DNA of 6,829 nt from Paracoccaceae bacterium (GTDB lineage Bacteria; Pseudomonadota; Alphaproteobacteria; Rhodobacterales; Rhodobacteraceae): NCBI GenBank assembly GCA_002746395.1, contig NVXA01000006.1:60608-67436 (forward strand), read 5' to 3'. Each line of letters begins with the position of its first letter. The first letter of the stretch is position 1. The translations under genes and the position numbers were made by a program. Below are positions 1 to 6,597 of the stretch, piece after piece. The notes beneath the pieces are model-generated. The model worked only from the letters and a program-made list of their open reading frames with translations, had not been told where the DNA came from and did no database searches.

Positions 1-28
1 GTTGTGGATGGTCTGGCTCTCGCTACAG

Positions 29-874
29 CTAAATCTTAACGCCGCGCCGCCCCGCCAGATCGGTCACATATTGCCACGCAACACGGCCCGAACGACTGCC
101 ACGGGTTTGCTGCCACTCGATGGCTTCTGCCCGCAAATCATCATCCGAAATCTTAATCCCCAACGCGTCACAATAGCCCCGGATCATCATCAAATATTCA
201 TCTTGGTCACACGGATGGAACCCCAGCCACAGACCAAAACGGTCCGAAAGCGAGACTTTTTCCTCCACCGCCTCGGACGGGCTGATCGCGGTGGAACGCT
301 CGTTCTCGATCATGTCACGGGGCATCAGGTGTCGGCGATTGGATGTGGCATAGAACAACACATTGTCCGGTCGCCCCTCGATCCCGCCATCAAGAACGGC
401 TTTCAAGGATTTATAGTGGCTGTCATCATGATCGAACGAAAGGTCATCGCAAAACAATAAAAAGCGGGCAGCCTGCCCGCGCAGCAAGTTCAACAATCGC
501 CCGATGGAAGGTAAATCCTCGCGCTGGATTTCGATCAGTATCAAACCTTGCGCCTGTTTGGAAACCTCGGCGTGGGCGGCCTTGATCAGGGAAGATTTCC
601 CCATACCGCGCGCACCCCAAAGCAAGACGTTATTGGCAGGCAGGCCCTTTGCGAATTGCAAAGTATTGGCCAGAAGCGTGTCACGCGAACGATCTATACC
701 GACCAGAAGGTCGATATTAATACGGTTGATATTGGGCACGACCTCCAAACGATCGGGGGCGGTGTGCCATACATAGGCCTCAACACCTTTGAAGTCCGGG
801 GGCGAGGTTGGTGCGGGGGTCATGCGTTCTAGCGCATCAGCAATACGTTCCAATGCCTCGGCCTTCCGGCCCAT
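29..874 (-). CDS. AAA+ family ATPase, DUF815 type
   Basis: This 281-residue protein is a predicted soluble cytoplasmic P-loop ATPase. Visible motifs are Walker A GARGMGKSS (residues 87-95), a Walker B-like stretch FLLFCDDLSF (138-147, acidic pair D143-D144), a sensor-1-like YATSNRRHL (175-183, N179), and the LSDRFGLWLGF segment (209-219) that I associate with DUF815 proteins. The N-terminal 30 residues look helical, followed by a Pro-rich linker. The ATG overlaps the tatC stop by one base (TAATG), which fixes the start and implies translational coupling to tatC. The stop is TAG. DUF815 proteins are widespread in alphaproteobacteria, but I know of no defined biochemical role. Operon membership suggests co-expression with the Tat translocase, but a direct role in export is only a guess. 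The family assignment is firm; the substrate is unknown. Confidence 0.9.
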   Translation of the reverse strand: MGRKAEALERIADALERMTPAPTSPPDFKGVEAYVWHTAPDRLEVVPNINRINIDLLVGIDRSRDTLLANTLQFAKGLPANNVLLWGARGMGKSSLIKAAHAEVSKQAQGLILIEIQREDLPSIGRLLNLLRGQAARFLLFCDDLSFDHDDSHYKSLKAVLDGGIEGRPDNVLFYATSNRRHLMPRDMIENERSTAISPSEAVEEKVSLSDRFGLWLGFHPCDQDEYLMMIRGYCDALGIKISDDDLRAEAIEWQQTRGSRSGRVAWQYVTDLAGRRGVKI

Positions 875-1794
875 TAATCGTCGTCCTTGTCGAACTCGGC
901 AATCAGAGGATCAACATCTTCTTTTGCCGCGTCGTCTTCGTCGTCGTAATAACCCTCTTCGCGGCGACGTTCCTCGCGTTTTTTCTCAACCATTCTGACC
1001 AGGATAATCGAAATTTCATATAGGCCGTAAACCACAACAAACAGAATGCCCTGCGTGATGACATCCGGCGGCGTCACCACAGCGGCCAGCACAAGAATGG
1101 CAATCACGGCGTATTTACGCATTTGGCCCAGCCCCTTGGCCGAAACAAGCCCCGCCTTGCCCATCAATGTCAGCAGTACAGGAAGTTGGAAGCAGATGCC
1201 GAAAGCGACGATAAACTTAAGCGACAGTGCTAGATATTCTTTGATCGACCCAAAGTAGAAAATACGCAAACCGCTATCGGCGACCTCCACCGTTTCAGGC
1301 GTGGCTTCCCCCCCTATTCCAAGCATGGAGGAAAGCATAGGGATCACACTACCAAATCCCAAGAAGAAGTTCATAGCCAGTGGCATTACCACATAATAGG
1401 CGAACGCGCCGCCCGCGATGAATAACACCGGAGACGCGATAAGGAATGGCAGAAACGCCCCGCGCTCTTCCTTGTAAAGGCCGGGCGCAACAAAACGCCA
1501 CATCTGTACGCCAATGTAGGGCGATGACAGAGCAAAGCCGAACAAAACGGCAATTTTGACGTAGGCAAAAAACGCATCTTGCGGGGCGTCGAAGAACAAT
1601 TGTGCATCTTCGCCGCGCGCGCGCATAATATCAGCCATAGGTTCAGCCAAAATGGAAAGAACCTGTTCCGCGAACGGAAATACAATGATCATACCGACAA
1701 GGAATGCAATAACGGATCGAATGATCCGCGTCCGCAGCTCCGTCAGGTGTTCGATCAGCGGGGCTGTGGAATCGTCAACGTCCGAGTCGCTCAT
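874..1794 (-). CDS. tatC: Sec-independent (twin-arginine) protein translocase subunit TatC
   Basis: TatC is the polytopic inner-membrane subunit that binds twin-arginine signal peptides and, with TatB, forms the receptor for folded Tat cargo. Family marks are the N-terminal HLTELRTRI (16-24), with E19 matching E. coli Glu15; GLYKEERGAFLPFL (105-118), with E110 matching Glu103; and TPPDVITQ (241-248). Six hydrophobic segments fit the family topology. At 306 residues it is longer than E. coli TatC (about 258). The extra length lies in an enlarged periplasmic loop around residues 147-182 and in a charged C-terminal tail (269-306) that starts Lys/Arg-rich and ends strongly acidic. The ATG overlaps the tatB stop as ATGA, so translation is probably coupled. 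The stop overlaps the start of the downstream AAA+ gene. Confidence 0.97.
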   Translation of the reverse strand: MSDSDVDDSTAPLIEHLTELRTRIIRSVIAFLVGMIIVFPFAEQVLSILAEPMADIMRARGEDAQLFFDAPQDAFFAYVKIAVLFGFALSSPYIGVQMWRFVAPGLYKEERGAFLPFLIASPVLFIAGGAFAYYVVMPLAMNFFLGFGSVIPMLSSMLGIGGEATPETVEVADSGLRIFYFGSIKEYLALSLKFIVAFGICFQLPVLLTLMGKAGLVSAKGLGQMRKYAVIAILVLAAVVTPPDVITQGILFVVVYGLYEISIILVRMVEKKREERRREEGYYDDEDDAAKEDVDPLIAEFDKDDD

Positions 1795-2375
1795 GTCGTG
1801 GCACCCTCATCGGTTTTAGGCTTGGCTTTAGGTTTAGGCTTGGCCTTTGGTTTTATTTTTGGCTTGGCAGCAGCTTTCGGCGCATTTTTTGTCTTGGGAT
1901 TACTGGCTGCCTTGGCTTTTGGTTTGGCAGCGGCCTTCGCCTTGGGCTTTGGCGCATCCTCTACGATCTCGACAATCGGCTCGGGGGCTGGATCGTCGTC
2001 CACCAAATCGGCGGCGAATTCTTTATCCGCCGCGACTTCGGGATCTTCATCTTCAAGCGGAACACCGGTATCTTTGGCGTCGAGAATTTTGTTAAACTGC
2101 TCTTTAACCTTCTTGGTGCCCGCCCCGACCGGATTCATGATGTCTTTCACATCATCCAGCCCACTCGCCATGTTTTTGAAATCTTTCGTCACGTCCGACA
2201 AACCAGATGCGTCAGCCGCATCTTCCATCGATCGCTGGAATTCCCGCGCCATACCTTTGGCTTTGCCCACGTAACGGCCAACCGTCCGGAACATGCCGGG
2301 TAAATCTTTGGGGCCAACAACAATCAGCGAAATAACGCCGATCACCATAAGCTCCGAAAAGCCAATATCAAACAT
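1791..2375 (-). CDS. tatB: Twin-arginine translocase subunit TatB
   Basis: TatB partners TatC in the signal-peptide receptor complex. The 194-residue protein begins MFDIGFSELMVI, with the conserved Glu at position 8, one membrane helix (about 6-20), the Gly-Pro hinge (G21-P22) and an amphipathic helix (about 23-50) that opens KDLPGMFRTVGRYVG. These features separate it from TatA. A middle acidic stretch (107-141) precedes a low-complexity basic tail rich in Pro, Lys and Ala (142-187). A Shine-Dalgarno-like GAAGG lies just before the ATG. The gene starts 17 nt after tatA and its TGA overlaps the tatC ATG, so the three tat genes form one operon. The length is typical of a long-tailed alphaproteobacterial TatB. 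Confidence 0.95.
   Translation of the reverse strand: MFDIGFSELMVIGVISLIVVGPKDLPGMFRTVGRYVGKAKGMAREFQRSMEDAADASGLSDVTKDFKNMASGLDDVKDIMNPVGAGTKKVKEQFNKILDAKDTGVPLEDEDPEVAADKEFAADLVDDDPAPEPIVEIVEDAPKPKAKAAAKPKAKAASNPKTKNAPKAAAKPKIKPKAKPKPKAKPKTDEGATT
1815..1952 (-). repeat. Low-complexity Lys/Ala/Pro repeat region inside tatB
   Basis: Codons 142-187 of tatB encode loosely repeated PKAKA, KPKAK and PKPK units. On the plus strand this appears as recurring ggcttggct, ggtttaggc and ggcttt-type words. The units are degenerate, so this is a biased coding stretch and not an exact tandem array. It could still vary in length between strains by slippage or recombination. Confidence 0.8.
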
Positions 2376-2392
2376 GGGGCCGCCTTCGTGGT

Positions 2393-2608
2393 TTAGGCTT
2401 TGTCTTTTTCAGCGGTCGGTGTCACGTCAACAGCCTCTTCGGCAGCGGCTTGTTCGAGCTCGTCTTTGCCCTCTGAAACACCGCGCTTAAAGCTGGTAAT
2501 ACCTTTGCCAACTTCACCCATCAAGGACGAGATTTTTCCACGCCCAAAAAGTACCAACACCACAACGGCGATTAGAAGAAGACCTGGTAGGCCAATGTTA
2601 TTCAGCAT
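2393..2608 (-). CDS. tatA: Twin-arginine translocase subunit TatA
   Basis: TatA is the small pore-forming or membrane-weakening subunit recruited to the TatBC-cargo complex. The 71-residue protein has a short N-terminal membrane helix (about 6-20), the hallmark FGRGKI hinge (21-26), and an amphipathic helix with the F40-K41 pair seen in TatA. A short acidic, Ala-rich cytoplasmic tail follows. A strong ribosome-binding site, AAAGGAG, lies at 2616-2622, seven bases before the ATG. It is the first gene of the tat operon. Expression presumably starts in the 145-nt gap upstream, since TatA is normally made in large excess over TatB and TatC. Confidence 0.95.
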   Translation of the reverse strand: MLNNIGLPGLLLIAVVVLVLFGRGKISSLMGEVGKGITSFKRGVSEGKDELEQAAAEEAVDVTPTAEKDKA

Positions 2609-2622
2609 TTCAATGCTCCTTT

Positions 2623-2736
2623 AAGCTTCGCCAACTATTTATGGCAGTTTTCTATTTGCACTACGTCTATTGATTAACGCACAAGTATTCAAACCCAAAT
2701 AAGCAATCTGGTGGGGAATTTTAAGATGTCGCAGGG
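2623..2736 (-). promoter_or_regulatory. Likely tatA promoter region (elements not resolved)
   Basis: This AT-richer non-coding stretch separates the ABC ATPase gene from tatA. Read on the minus strand it offers several weak sigma70-like pairs, for example TTGAAT, 17 nt, then TAGACG. None is convincing enough to fix a start site. I see no Rho-independent terminator with a T-tract, so read-through from the ABC gene is also possible. Confidence 0.3.
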
Positions 2737-2760
2737 TATTTGGCGGAATTCCGCTAAATA
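2737..2760. repeat. 24-bp near-perfect palindrome across the ABC ATPase stop codon
   Basis: The core GCGGAATTCCGC (2743-2754) is a perfect 12-bp palindrome. Flanking TATTT and AAATA extend it to 24 bp with one mismatched pair (2742/2755). It overlaps the TAG stop of the ABC ATPase (2754-2756). On the minus strand no T-tract follows it, so it is not a standard intrinsic terminator. It could be an operator for a dimeric regulator in front of tatA, or a stem that protects the 3' end of the upstream mRNA. Confidence 0.7.
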
Positions 2761-3824
2761 GATGGAAACACAAAACAGCGATCACGGCGCATCGAAAGCC
2801 ACAATGGTGTACCCTCTTTTGGTAAAAACACTCCGGGAACCGATGCGGTAAGGATGGATTCATCGTAGTCCATCCGCAACTCAACAAGGCTTTCGTTACC
2901 TAGAAAACGCACACGTTTCACGACGCCACGAGCCGGAACTCCGTCTGTCGAGGTGGCATTGGGGCCTTTTCCTGCCCGATCAAAGTCGATTTTCAGGTGT
3001 TGTGGGCGGATCACAATTTCCACATCAGTTCTATTGTGCAAGGCTGGTGTGAAGAACTTACCGAACGGGGTGTCTGTCTGAAAATCTTCGGCCACACCTT
3101 TAATAACATTCACATCCGAGAAAAAAGCAGCCGCGGCGCGATCTTTTGGGTTGTTGTAAATATTGTAAGGCGCGCCGATCTGAACGACTTTCCCGCCGCG
3201 CATCAACGCGATTTCGTCGGCCATGCGCATCGCCTCTTCGGGTTCGTGCGTAACCAACAGAACAGACGTACCTTCTTCTTTAAGAATGCTTAACGTTTCA
3301 TCCCTAATTCCATCCCGCAGGCGATTGTCTAGGCCACTAAACGGTTCATCCATCAACATGACACTGGGCTTGGGCGCAAGGGCACGGGCCAAAGCGACAC
3401 GCTGCTGCTCCCCCCCCGACAGCATGTGCGGGTATTTATCGCAATAATCCGATAGGCCGACACGTTCCAGCATGGCCGTCACTGCCGTCTTTTCGGAACC
3501 TTTCAAGCCAAACGCCACATTCTGGGCAACCGTAAGATGCGGGAACAGGGCGAAATCCTGAAACATCAACCCGACCGAGCGTTTTTCCGGCGGCAAATGG
3601 TGTTGGGCATCCGAAATCACCCGCCCATCCAGCAAAACCCGCCCACTGTCTTGTCGGTCCACCCCAGCAGCGATTCGCAACGTTGTGGATTTCCCGCAAC
3701 CAGACGGGCCGAGCAAGCAAGTCACCTGCCCTGGTGCAAGACTCAAGGATAACCCATCGACAACCGTTTGGCCGTCGAATTTTCGGGTAATCCCCTCCAG
3801 AACCAGTTTAGGTATTTCGCTCAA
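2754..3824 (-). CDS. ABC transporter ATP-binding protein, FbpC-like (ferric iron/polyamine class)
   Basis: This 356-residue protein is the cytoplasmic nucleotide-binding subunit of an import-type ABC transporter. All catalytic motifs are intact: Walker A GPSGCGKST (39-47), Q-loop Gln89 in MFQDFALFPH, signature LSGGEQQR (135-142), Walker B VMLMDE (155-160), D-loop SGLD (163-166) and switch His193. The C-terminal part (about 235-356) resembles the TOBE-type regulatory domain of the Fe3+/spermidine/putrescine/sulfate importers, including VIRPQHLKI (271-279). It most resembles FbpC (ferric iron) proteins, but the substrate cannot be read from the ATPase alone. The start is TTG: an in-frame stop lies just upstream, no ATG fits, and CAGGAG sits seven bases before it. 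No permease or binding-protein gene lies beside it. Confidence 0.9.
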   Translation of the reverse strand: MSEIPKLVLEGITRKFDGQTVVDGLSLSLAPGQVTCLLGPSGCGKSTTLRIAAGVDRQDSGRVLLDGRVISDAQHHLPPEKRSVGLMFQDFALFPHLTVAQNVAFGLKGSEKTAVTAMLERVGLSDYCDKYPHMLSGGEQQRVALARALAPKPSVMLMDEPFSGLDNRLRDGIRDETLSILKEEGTSVLLVTHEPEEAMRMADEIALMRGGKVVQIGAPYNIYNNPKDRAAAAFFSDVNVIKGVAEDFQTDTPFGKFFTPALHNRTDVEIVIRPQHLKIDFDRAGKGPNATSTDGVPARGVVKRVRFLGNESLVELRMDYDESILTASVPGVFLPKEGTPLWLSMRRDRCFVFPSI

Positions 3825-3831
3825 GCGGTGG

Positions 3832-3837
3832 CTCCTG
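3832..3837 (-). promoter_or_regulatory. Ribosome-binding site that decides the TTG start of the ABC ATPase
   Basis: On the minus strand CAGGAG lies seven bases before TTG (3822-3824). The reading frame upstream holds no ATG, GTG or TTG before a TAA stop. The only nearby ATG (3839-3841) is in another frame and ends after six codons at a TGA overlapping the TTG. Confidence 0.75.
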
Positions 3838-3842
3838 CCATG

Positions 3843-3865
3843 TATCCGATAATTTTAATCGGGTA
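3843..3865. repeat. Short inverted repeat between the symporter and ABC ATPase genes
   Basis: CCGAT (3846-3850) and ATCGG (3858-3862) form a five-bp stem around a seven-base AT loop. A mismatch and two more pairs extend it outwards. No T-tract follows on either strand, so it is at best a weak terminator or an operator. It fills most of the 53-nt gap between the two genes. Confidence 0.35.
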
Positions 3866-3877
3866 TTAGCAACAGGA

Positions 3878-5278
3878 TCACACTTCGGCAACCCTGCGAC
3901 GCAATGCAATGCCAATCAATCCGGCGGAAAAACCGATAAACAGGACTGCCAAGCAGATGAAAAGCAGGCGTTCGTATTTGTGACCGTTACCAAAAAGGCT
4001 AATCACAAGGTCAGAACTTTGATAAAAATACCCCACGGCTCCCATCACAGCGGCCACAAAAGACACAAGATACGACCAAAGCGGCATCCGTTGGCCAAAC
4101 CCCAAACCCAGCACCAAAACGGGGGCGAGGAACATTGACGCTGTGCCAGAAACAGCCACGGCGGCGAAAAGGTCTTTGGTTTCAGCCAGCAAGAACAAAA
4201 CTCCGCCCAGCATAAACACCGCCATTGCAATCCGGCCATTCACAACGCTACGCGCGCCGAGTTTCATTTCGTCAATCGCAAGACGCGCGGCAGACGACAG
4301 GGCAGAATCAAGCGTACTCATCGCGGAAATCAACAGCGAGGCGACGATCAGAAAGTAGACGAACGGCCCAAACATTGCTTGCCATGTGCCAAGCAGTTGG
4401 CCATTAACCAGTTCAGCCCCAACAACGCTGGCTTGTACGCCAAACAGCGCAAAACCGAAAATGGAGAGCGCTGACAACCAAAATGCATGCAAGAAGGCGC
4501 GTTTAGTGGTGGCCTCGTCGGCCAAAAACCCACGGTCCATCATCACCGGATCATGAGCGGGGTAGGATGTGATTTGCAACAAAGCAACCGCAAACAGTAC
4601 CCAACCGTTAAACCCACCGGAGATACCGCCAGCCGTTAGAACGCGGCCAAACGAGAAGTCGCTTGACGAAACCATCACCGCAAACGCGATCAGGAACACT
4701 ACCAAGAACAAAGCCATTTGCGCCACATCGGTGCGAAGCGATGCACGCAATCCACCTAACGCGGAATAGGCCAATGCGACCAATGCCAGCGCAATCATGG
4801 CAACCTGTCCGGCTTGCTCGGACCCACCATATGCCGCTGTGAAAACCAACCCAACGACGATCAGGTTGGCGAAGACTTCTGACATTAAGCGAAGGGCAAT
4901 TACTGCATTATAACAAAGCACTCCGACACGACCATAATCTTGGCGAAGCCAGTCTTGTAAGCTGCGCGCCCCACGTTTACGAAGGCGCGATACGATAACC
5001 ATGCCAGTCAGAAAGCTCATGTAATAGGCGGTATAGGCTAACGCACCTGCGACACCGTAATAGTAGCCCAAAATTGCGGCTGTCAGCAGGGAGCGCGCAA
5101 AAATCCATGTCGTGACTTGGCTGAAAACCAAAGTCAAAAGCCCGGGGGCGTTACCGTTCGCATCCGCACCTGCGAAGAACGCCTCCGTTGCGCGCGCGCG
5201 AGGCGACAGGAATATGCTGCCTCCGGCAACAAGAACGACAAGGGCCACGAGGGCCTCTGGGCTGGCGAAGAAATTCAT
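3878..5278 (-). CDS. Sodium:solute symporter (SSS family)
   Basis: This 466-residue integral inner-membrane protein is nearly all hydrophobic helices, consistent with the 13-helix topology and LeuT-like fold of the SSS family (PutP, PanF, vSGLT). Two family motifs stand out. One is YSALGGLRASLRTDVAQ (171-187), the classic SSS signature region. The other is AMSTLDSALSS (319-329), which corresponds to the conserved helix contributing Ser/Thr ligands to the Na2 sodium site. The polar SQVTTWIFARSLL stretch (53-65) likely lines the substrate path. The ATG has CAGGAG at 5285-5290. Such proteins are often labelled proline symporters, but the substrate is not determined here. It lies 117 nt downstream of the SDR-superfamily gene and has a notable inverted repeat in its leader, so it may be expressed separately. 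Confidence 0.9.
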   Translation of the reverse strand: MNFFASPEALVALVVLVAGGSIFLSPRARATEAFFAGADANGNAPGLLTLVFSQVTTWIFARSLLTAAILGYYYGVAGALAYTAYYMSFLTGMVIVSRLRKRGARSLQDWLRQDYGRVGVLCYNAVIALRLMSEVFANLIVVGLVFTAAYGGSEQAGQVAMIALALVALAYSALGGLRASLRTDVAQMALFLVVFLIAFAVMVSSSDFSFGRVLTAGGISGGFNGWVLFAVALLQITSYPAHDPVMMDRGFLADEATTKRAFLHAFWLSALSIFGFALFGVQASVVGAELVNGQLLGTWQAMFGPFVYFLIVASLLISAMSTLDSALSSAARLAIDEMKLGARSVVNGRIAMAVFMLGGVLFLLAETKDLFAAVAVSGTASMFLAPVLVLGLGFGQRMPLWSYLVSFVAAVMGAVGYFYQSSDLVISLFGNGHKYERLLFICLAVLFIGFSAGLIGIALRRRVAEV

Positions 5279-5288
5279 GGGCTACTCC

Positions 5289-5325
5289 TGTTTGGTTTGC
5301 AATCTGATAGCTTGCGAACCGAACA
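5289..5325. repeat. 14-bp-arm inverted repeat in the symporter leader
   Basis: On the plus strand TGTTTGGTTTGCAA (5289-5302) pairs with TTGCGAACCGAACA (5312-5325) across a nine-base loop. Twelve of 14 pairs are Watson-Crick; the other two (5293/5321 and 5298/5316) are T-G on the plus strand and C-A in the minus-strand transcript. The arm nearest the gene runs into the first two bases of the symporter ribosome-binding site (CAGGAG, 5285-5290). It may act as an operator for a dimeric repressor or as an RNA stem affecting translation. Nothing in the sequence decides which. Confidence 0.7.
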
Positions 5326-5395
5326 ATTCATAGCCCTTGAAATACCCACCAACGAAGATGTGAGCAGCCTGTGACCTTAGTTGGAGGTTATCAAT

Positions 5396-6175
5396 TTACA
5401 TCGTCGAGTTCACGGCCCCACCATCCAGCAGAATGTTTTGCCCAACGATATACCCAGCATGTTGCGAGCACAAAAACGCGCACATTGCGCCGAACTCGGC
5501 ACTGGTGCCGTAGCGCCTTGCAGGAATGGTTTCCATGCGTTGCGCGGCAGCCTCATCCATCGAAATGCCTTGTGCGGCAGACACGCCTTGATCAAGGCTT
5601 ACAGCCCGATCCGTTGCGTGGATACCCGGTAACAGGTTGTTAATGTTCACACCGTGCTGGGCAACTTGGCGGCTTGTTCCACCAACATACCCCGTCAAAC
5701 CCGCGCGCGCCGAATTGGACAGCCCAAGTACCGCGATCGGCGATTTAACGGATTGCGAGGTGATGTTAACCACCCTGCCCCAACCCTTTTCAATCATGCT
5801 TGGCAACACCGCTTTCATTAACGCAATCGGTGCCAACATATTAGCATCGAGTGCCTTGATAAAATCGTCACGATCCCAGTCCGACCACATACCTGGTGGC
5901 GGGCCACCAGCGTTATTAATCAAAATGTCAGGATCTGGACAGGCCGCAAGAACCTTCGCTTGCCCTTCCGCCGTGGAAATATCGCAAGCGACCGGCGTGA
6001 CAGATACACCGTATTTCGCGGCGATCGCCTCAGCGGTCTCAACCAGCGTGCTTTCAGTGCGCGCATTAAGAACGAGGTTAACACCCGCTTCGGCCAGTGC
6101 TTCTGCACACCCGTGACCTAACCCTTTAGAGGCGCCACAAACAATTGCTGTTTTGCCCTTAATACCTAAGTCCAT
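5396..6175 (-). CDS. SDR-superfamily protein, 3-ketoacyl-ACP-reductase-like, atypical active site
   Basis: This 259-residue protein has the Rossmann layout of classical short-chain dehydrogenases: nucleotide-binding GASKGLG (14-20), D65, NNAGG (87-91), a helix-4 Asn (N111), a catalytic-region Ser (S140 in NITSQS), LPG (182-184) and C-terminal LLDGG (249-253). The expected YxxxK pair is absent: the aligned positions read S153-NSA-R157. This matches the 3-ketoacyl-ACP-reductase-like subgroup that, from memory, lacks a perfect catalytic tetrad and cofactor motif. Whether it is an active oxidoreductase is therefore uncertain. The start has AAAGGAA seven bases upstream. The gene begins 16 nt after the I78 lipoprotein gene and is probably co-transcribed with it, without an obvious functional link. 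Confidence 0.88.
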   Translation of the reverse strand: MDLGIKGKTAIVCGASKGLGHGCAEALAEAGVNLVLNARTESTLVETAEAIAAKYGVSVTPVACDISTAEGQAKVLAACPDPDILINNAGGPPPGMWSDWDRDDFIKALDANMLAPIALMKAVLPSMIEKGWGRVVNITSQSVKSPIAVLGLSNSARAGLTGYVGGTSRQVAQHGVNINNLLPGIHATDRAVSLDQGVSAAQGISMDEAAAQRMETIPARRYGTSAEFGAMCAFLCSQHAGYIVGQNILLDGGAVNSTM

Positions 6176-6191
6176 TCCAATATTCCTTTAT

Positions 6192-6527
6192 TTATCCGCA
6201 GGTTACACGCGCAATGCGGCCTGCTGTATCCAGATAGAAGTTTGTACGCGTCGGGTTTTGATCCATACTTACAGTCTGATTATATGCAATAATACGGACT
6301 GGACCACCAACCTGAACCCCGCCAATCACGCCTTCGGGTTGACCGATCATCCACTGCAACGACCCCGAATTACACGCCGATGCAGCGGCTGTTTGAGCGG
6401 TAGCACGTTGGGTGGCCACGACATCAACTTCCTGAAAATACGCGGGAACCGATGGCTGGCATGCCTGCAATAGAAATGCTGTTGCGATTACCGCCATACC
6501 AAGATTAGGTTTTATAATTGCGATCAT
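6192..6527 (-). CDS. I78-family peptidase-inhibitor-like lipoprotein
   Basis: The 111-residue protein starts with a lipoprotein signal peptide: Lys at position 6, a hydrophobic stretch (about 9-20) and the lipobox LQAC ending at Cys23. Gln at +2 would favour transfer to the outer membrane. After a short Ala/Thr-rich linker, residues 52-111 match the I78 inhibitor pattern: SLQWMIGQPEG (56-66), VRIIAYNQTVSMDQNPTRTN (77-96) and a terminal LDTAGRIARVTCG. C52 and C110 could form a disulfide in the periplasm. The founding I78 member is a fungal elastase inhibitor; for the many bacterial homologues, inhibitor activity is inferred. The start has CAGGAG six bases upstream. An alternative Met11 start would remove the positively charged region. 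Confidence 0.87.
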   Translation of the reverse strand: MIAIIKPNLGMAVIATAFLLQACQPSVPAYFQEVDVVATQRATAQTAAASACNSGSLQWMIGQPEGVIGGVQVGGPVRIIAYNQTVSMDQNPTRTNFYLDTAGRIARVTCG

Positions 6528-6568
6528 AATATGCTCCTGAATTTTGCCTGTTATGGCCCAACCCTAAC

Positions 6569-6597
6569 GATATAGCATCAGCCCGCCAACACAAATC
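6569..6597 (-). promoter_or_regulatory. Candidate promoter for the I78 lipoprotein and SDR genes
   Basis: On the minus strand a good -10 hexamer TATATC (6569-6574) lies about 42 nt upstream of the lipoprotein ATG. The matching -35 position at 17-nt spacing reads GATTTG (6592-6597), which is weak. It would sit back to back with the prfC promoter. Confidence 0.35.

Noticed and set aside
1..28. A possible neighbouring gene or terminator left of the AAA+ ATPase
   Set aside because: Only 28 bases are present. No start codon with a ribosome-binding site or hairpin can be supported in them.
1579..2274. A 231-codon plus-strand open frame rich in Gly, Ala, Leu and Ser opposite tatB/tatC
   Set aside because: It lies antisense to clear tatB and tatC, and its composition mirrors the low-complexity Lys/Ala/Pro tail of TatB. 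No family resemblance or ribosome-binding site is seen.
2737..2760. The palindrome as a classical Rho-independent terminator of the ABC gene
   Set aside because: No run of T follows the stem on the minus strand, and the stem includes the stop codon itself.
2639..2887. An 82-codon minus-strand frame spanning the end of the ABC ATPase gene and the tatA upstream gap
   Set aside because: It overlaps the ABC ATPase out of frame, crosses the AT-rich non-coding stretch and resembles nothing known.
5637..6116. A 159-codon plus-strand open frame inside the SDR-superfamily gene
   Set aside because: It is fully antisense to a well-supported SDR-family gene and has no recognisable motif.
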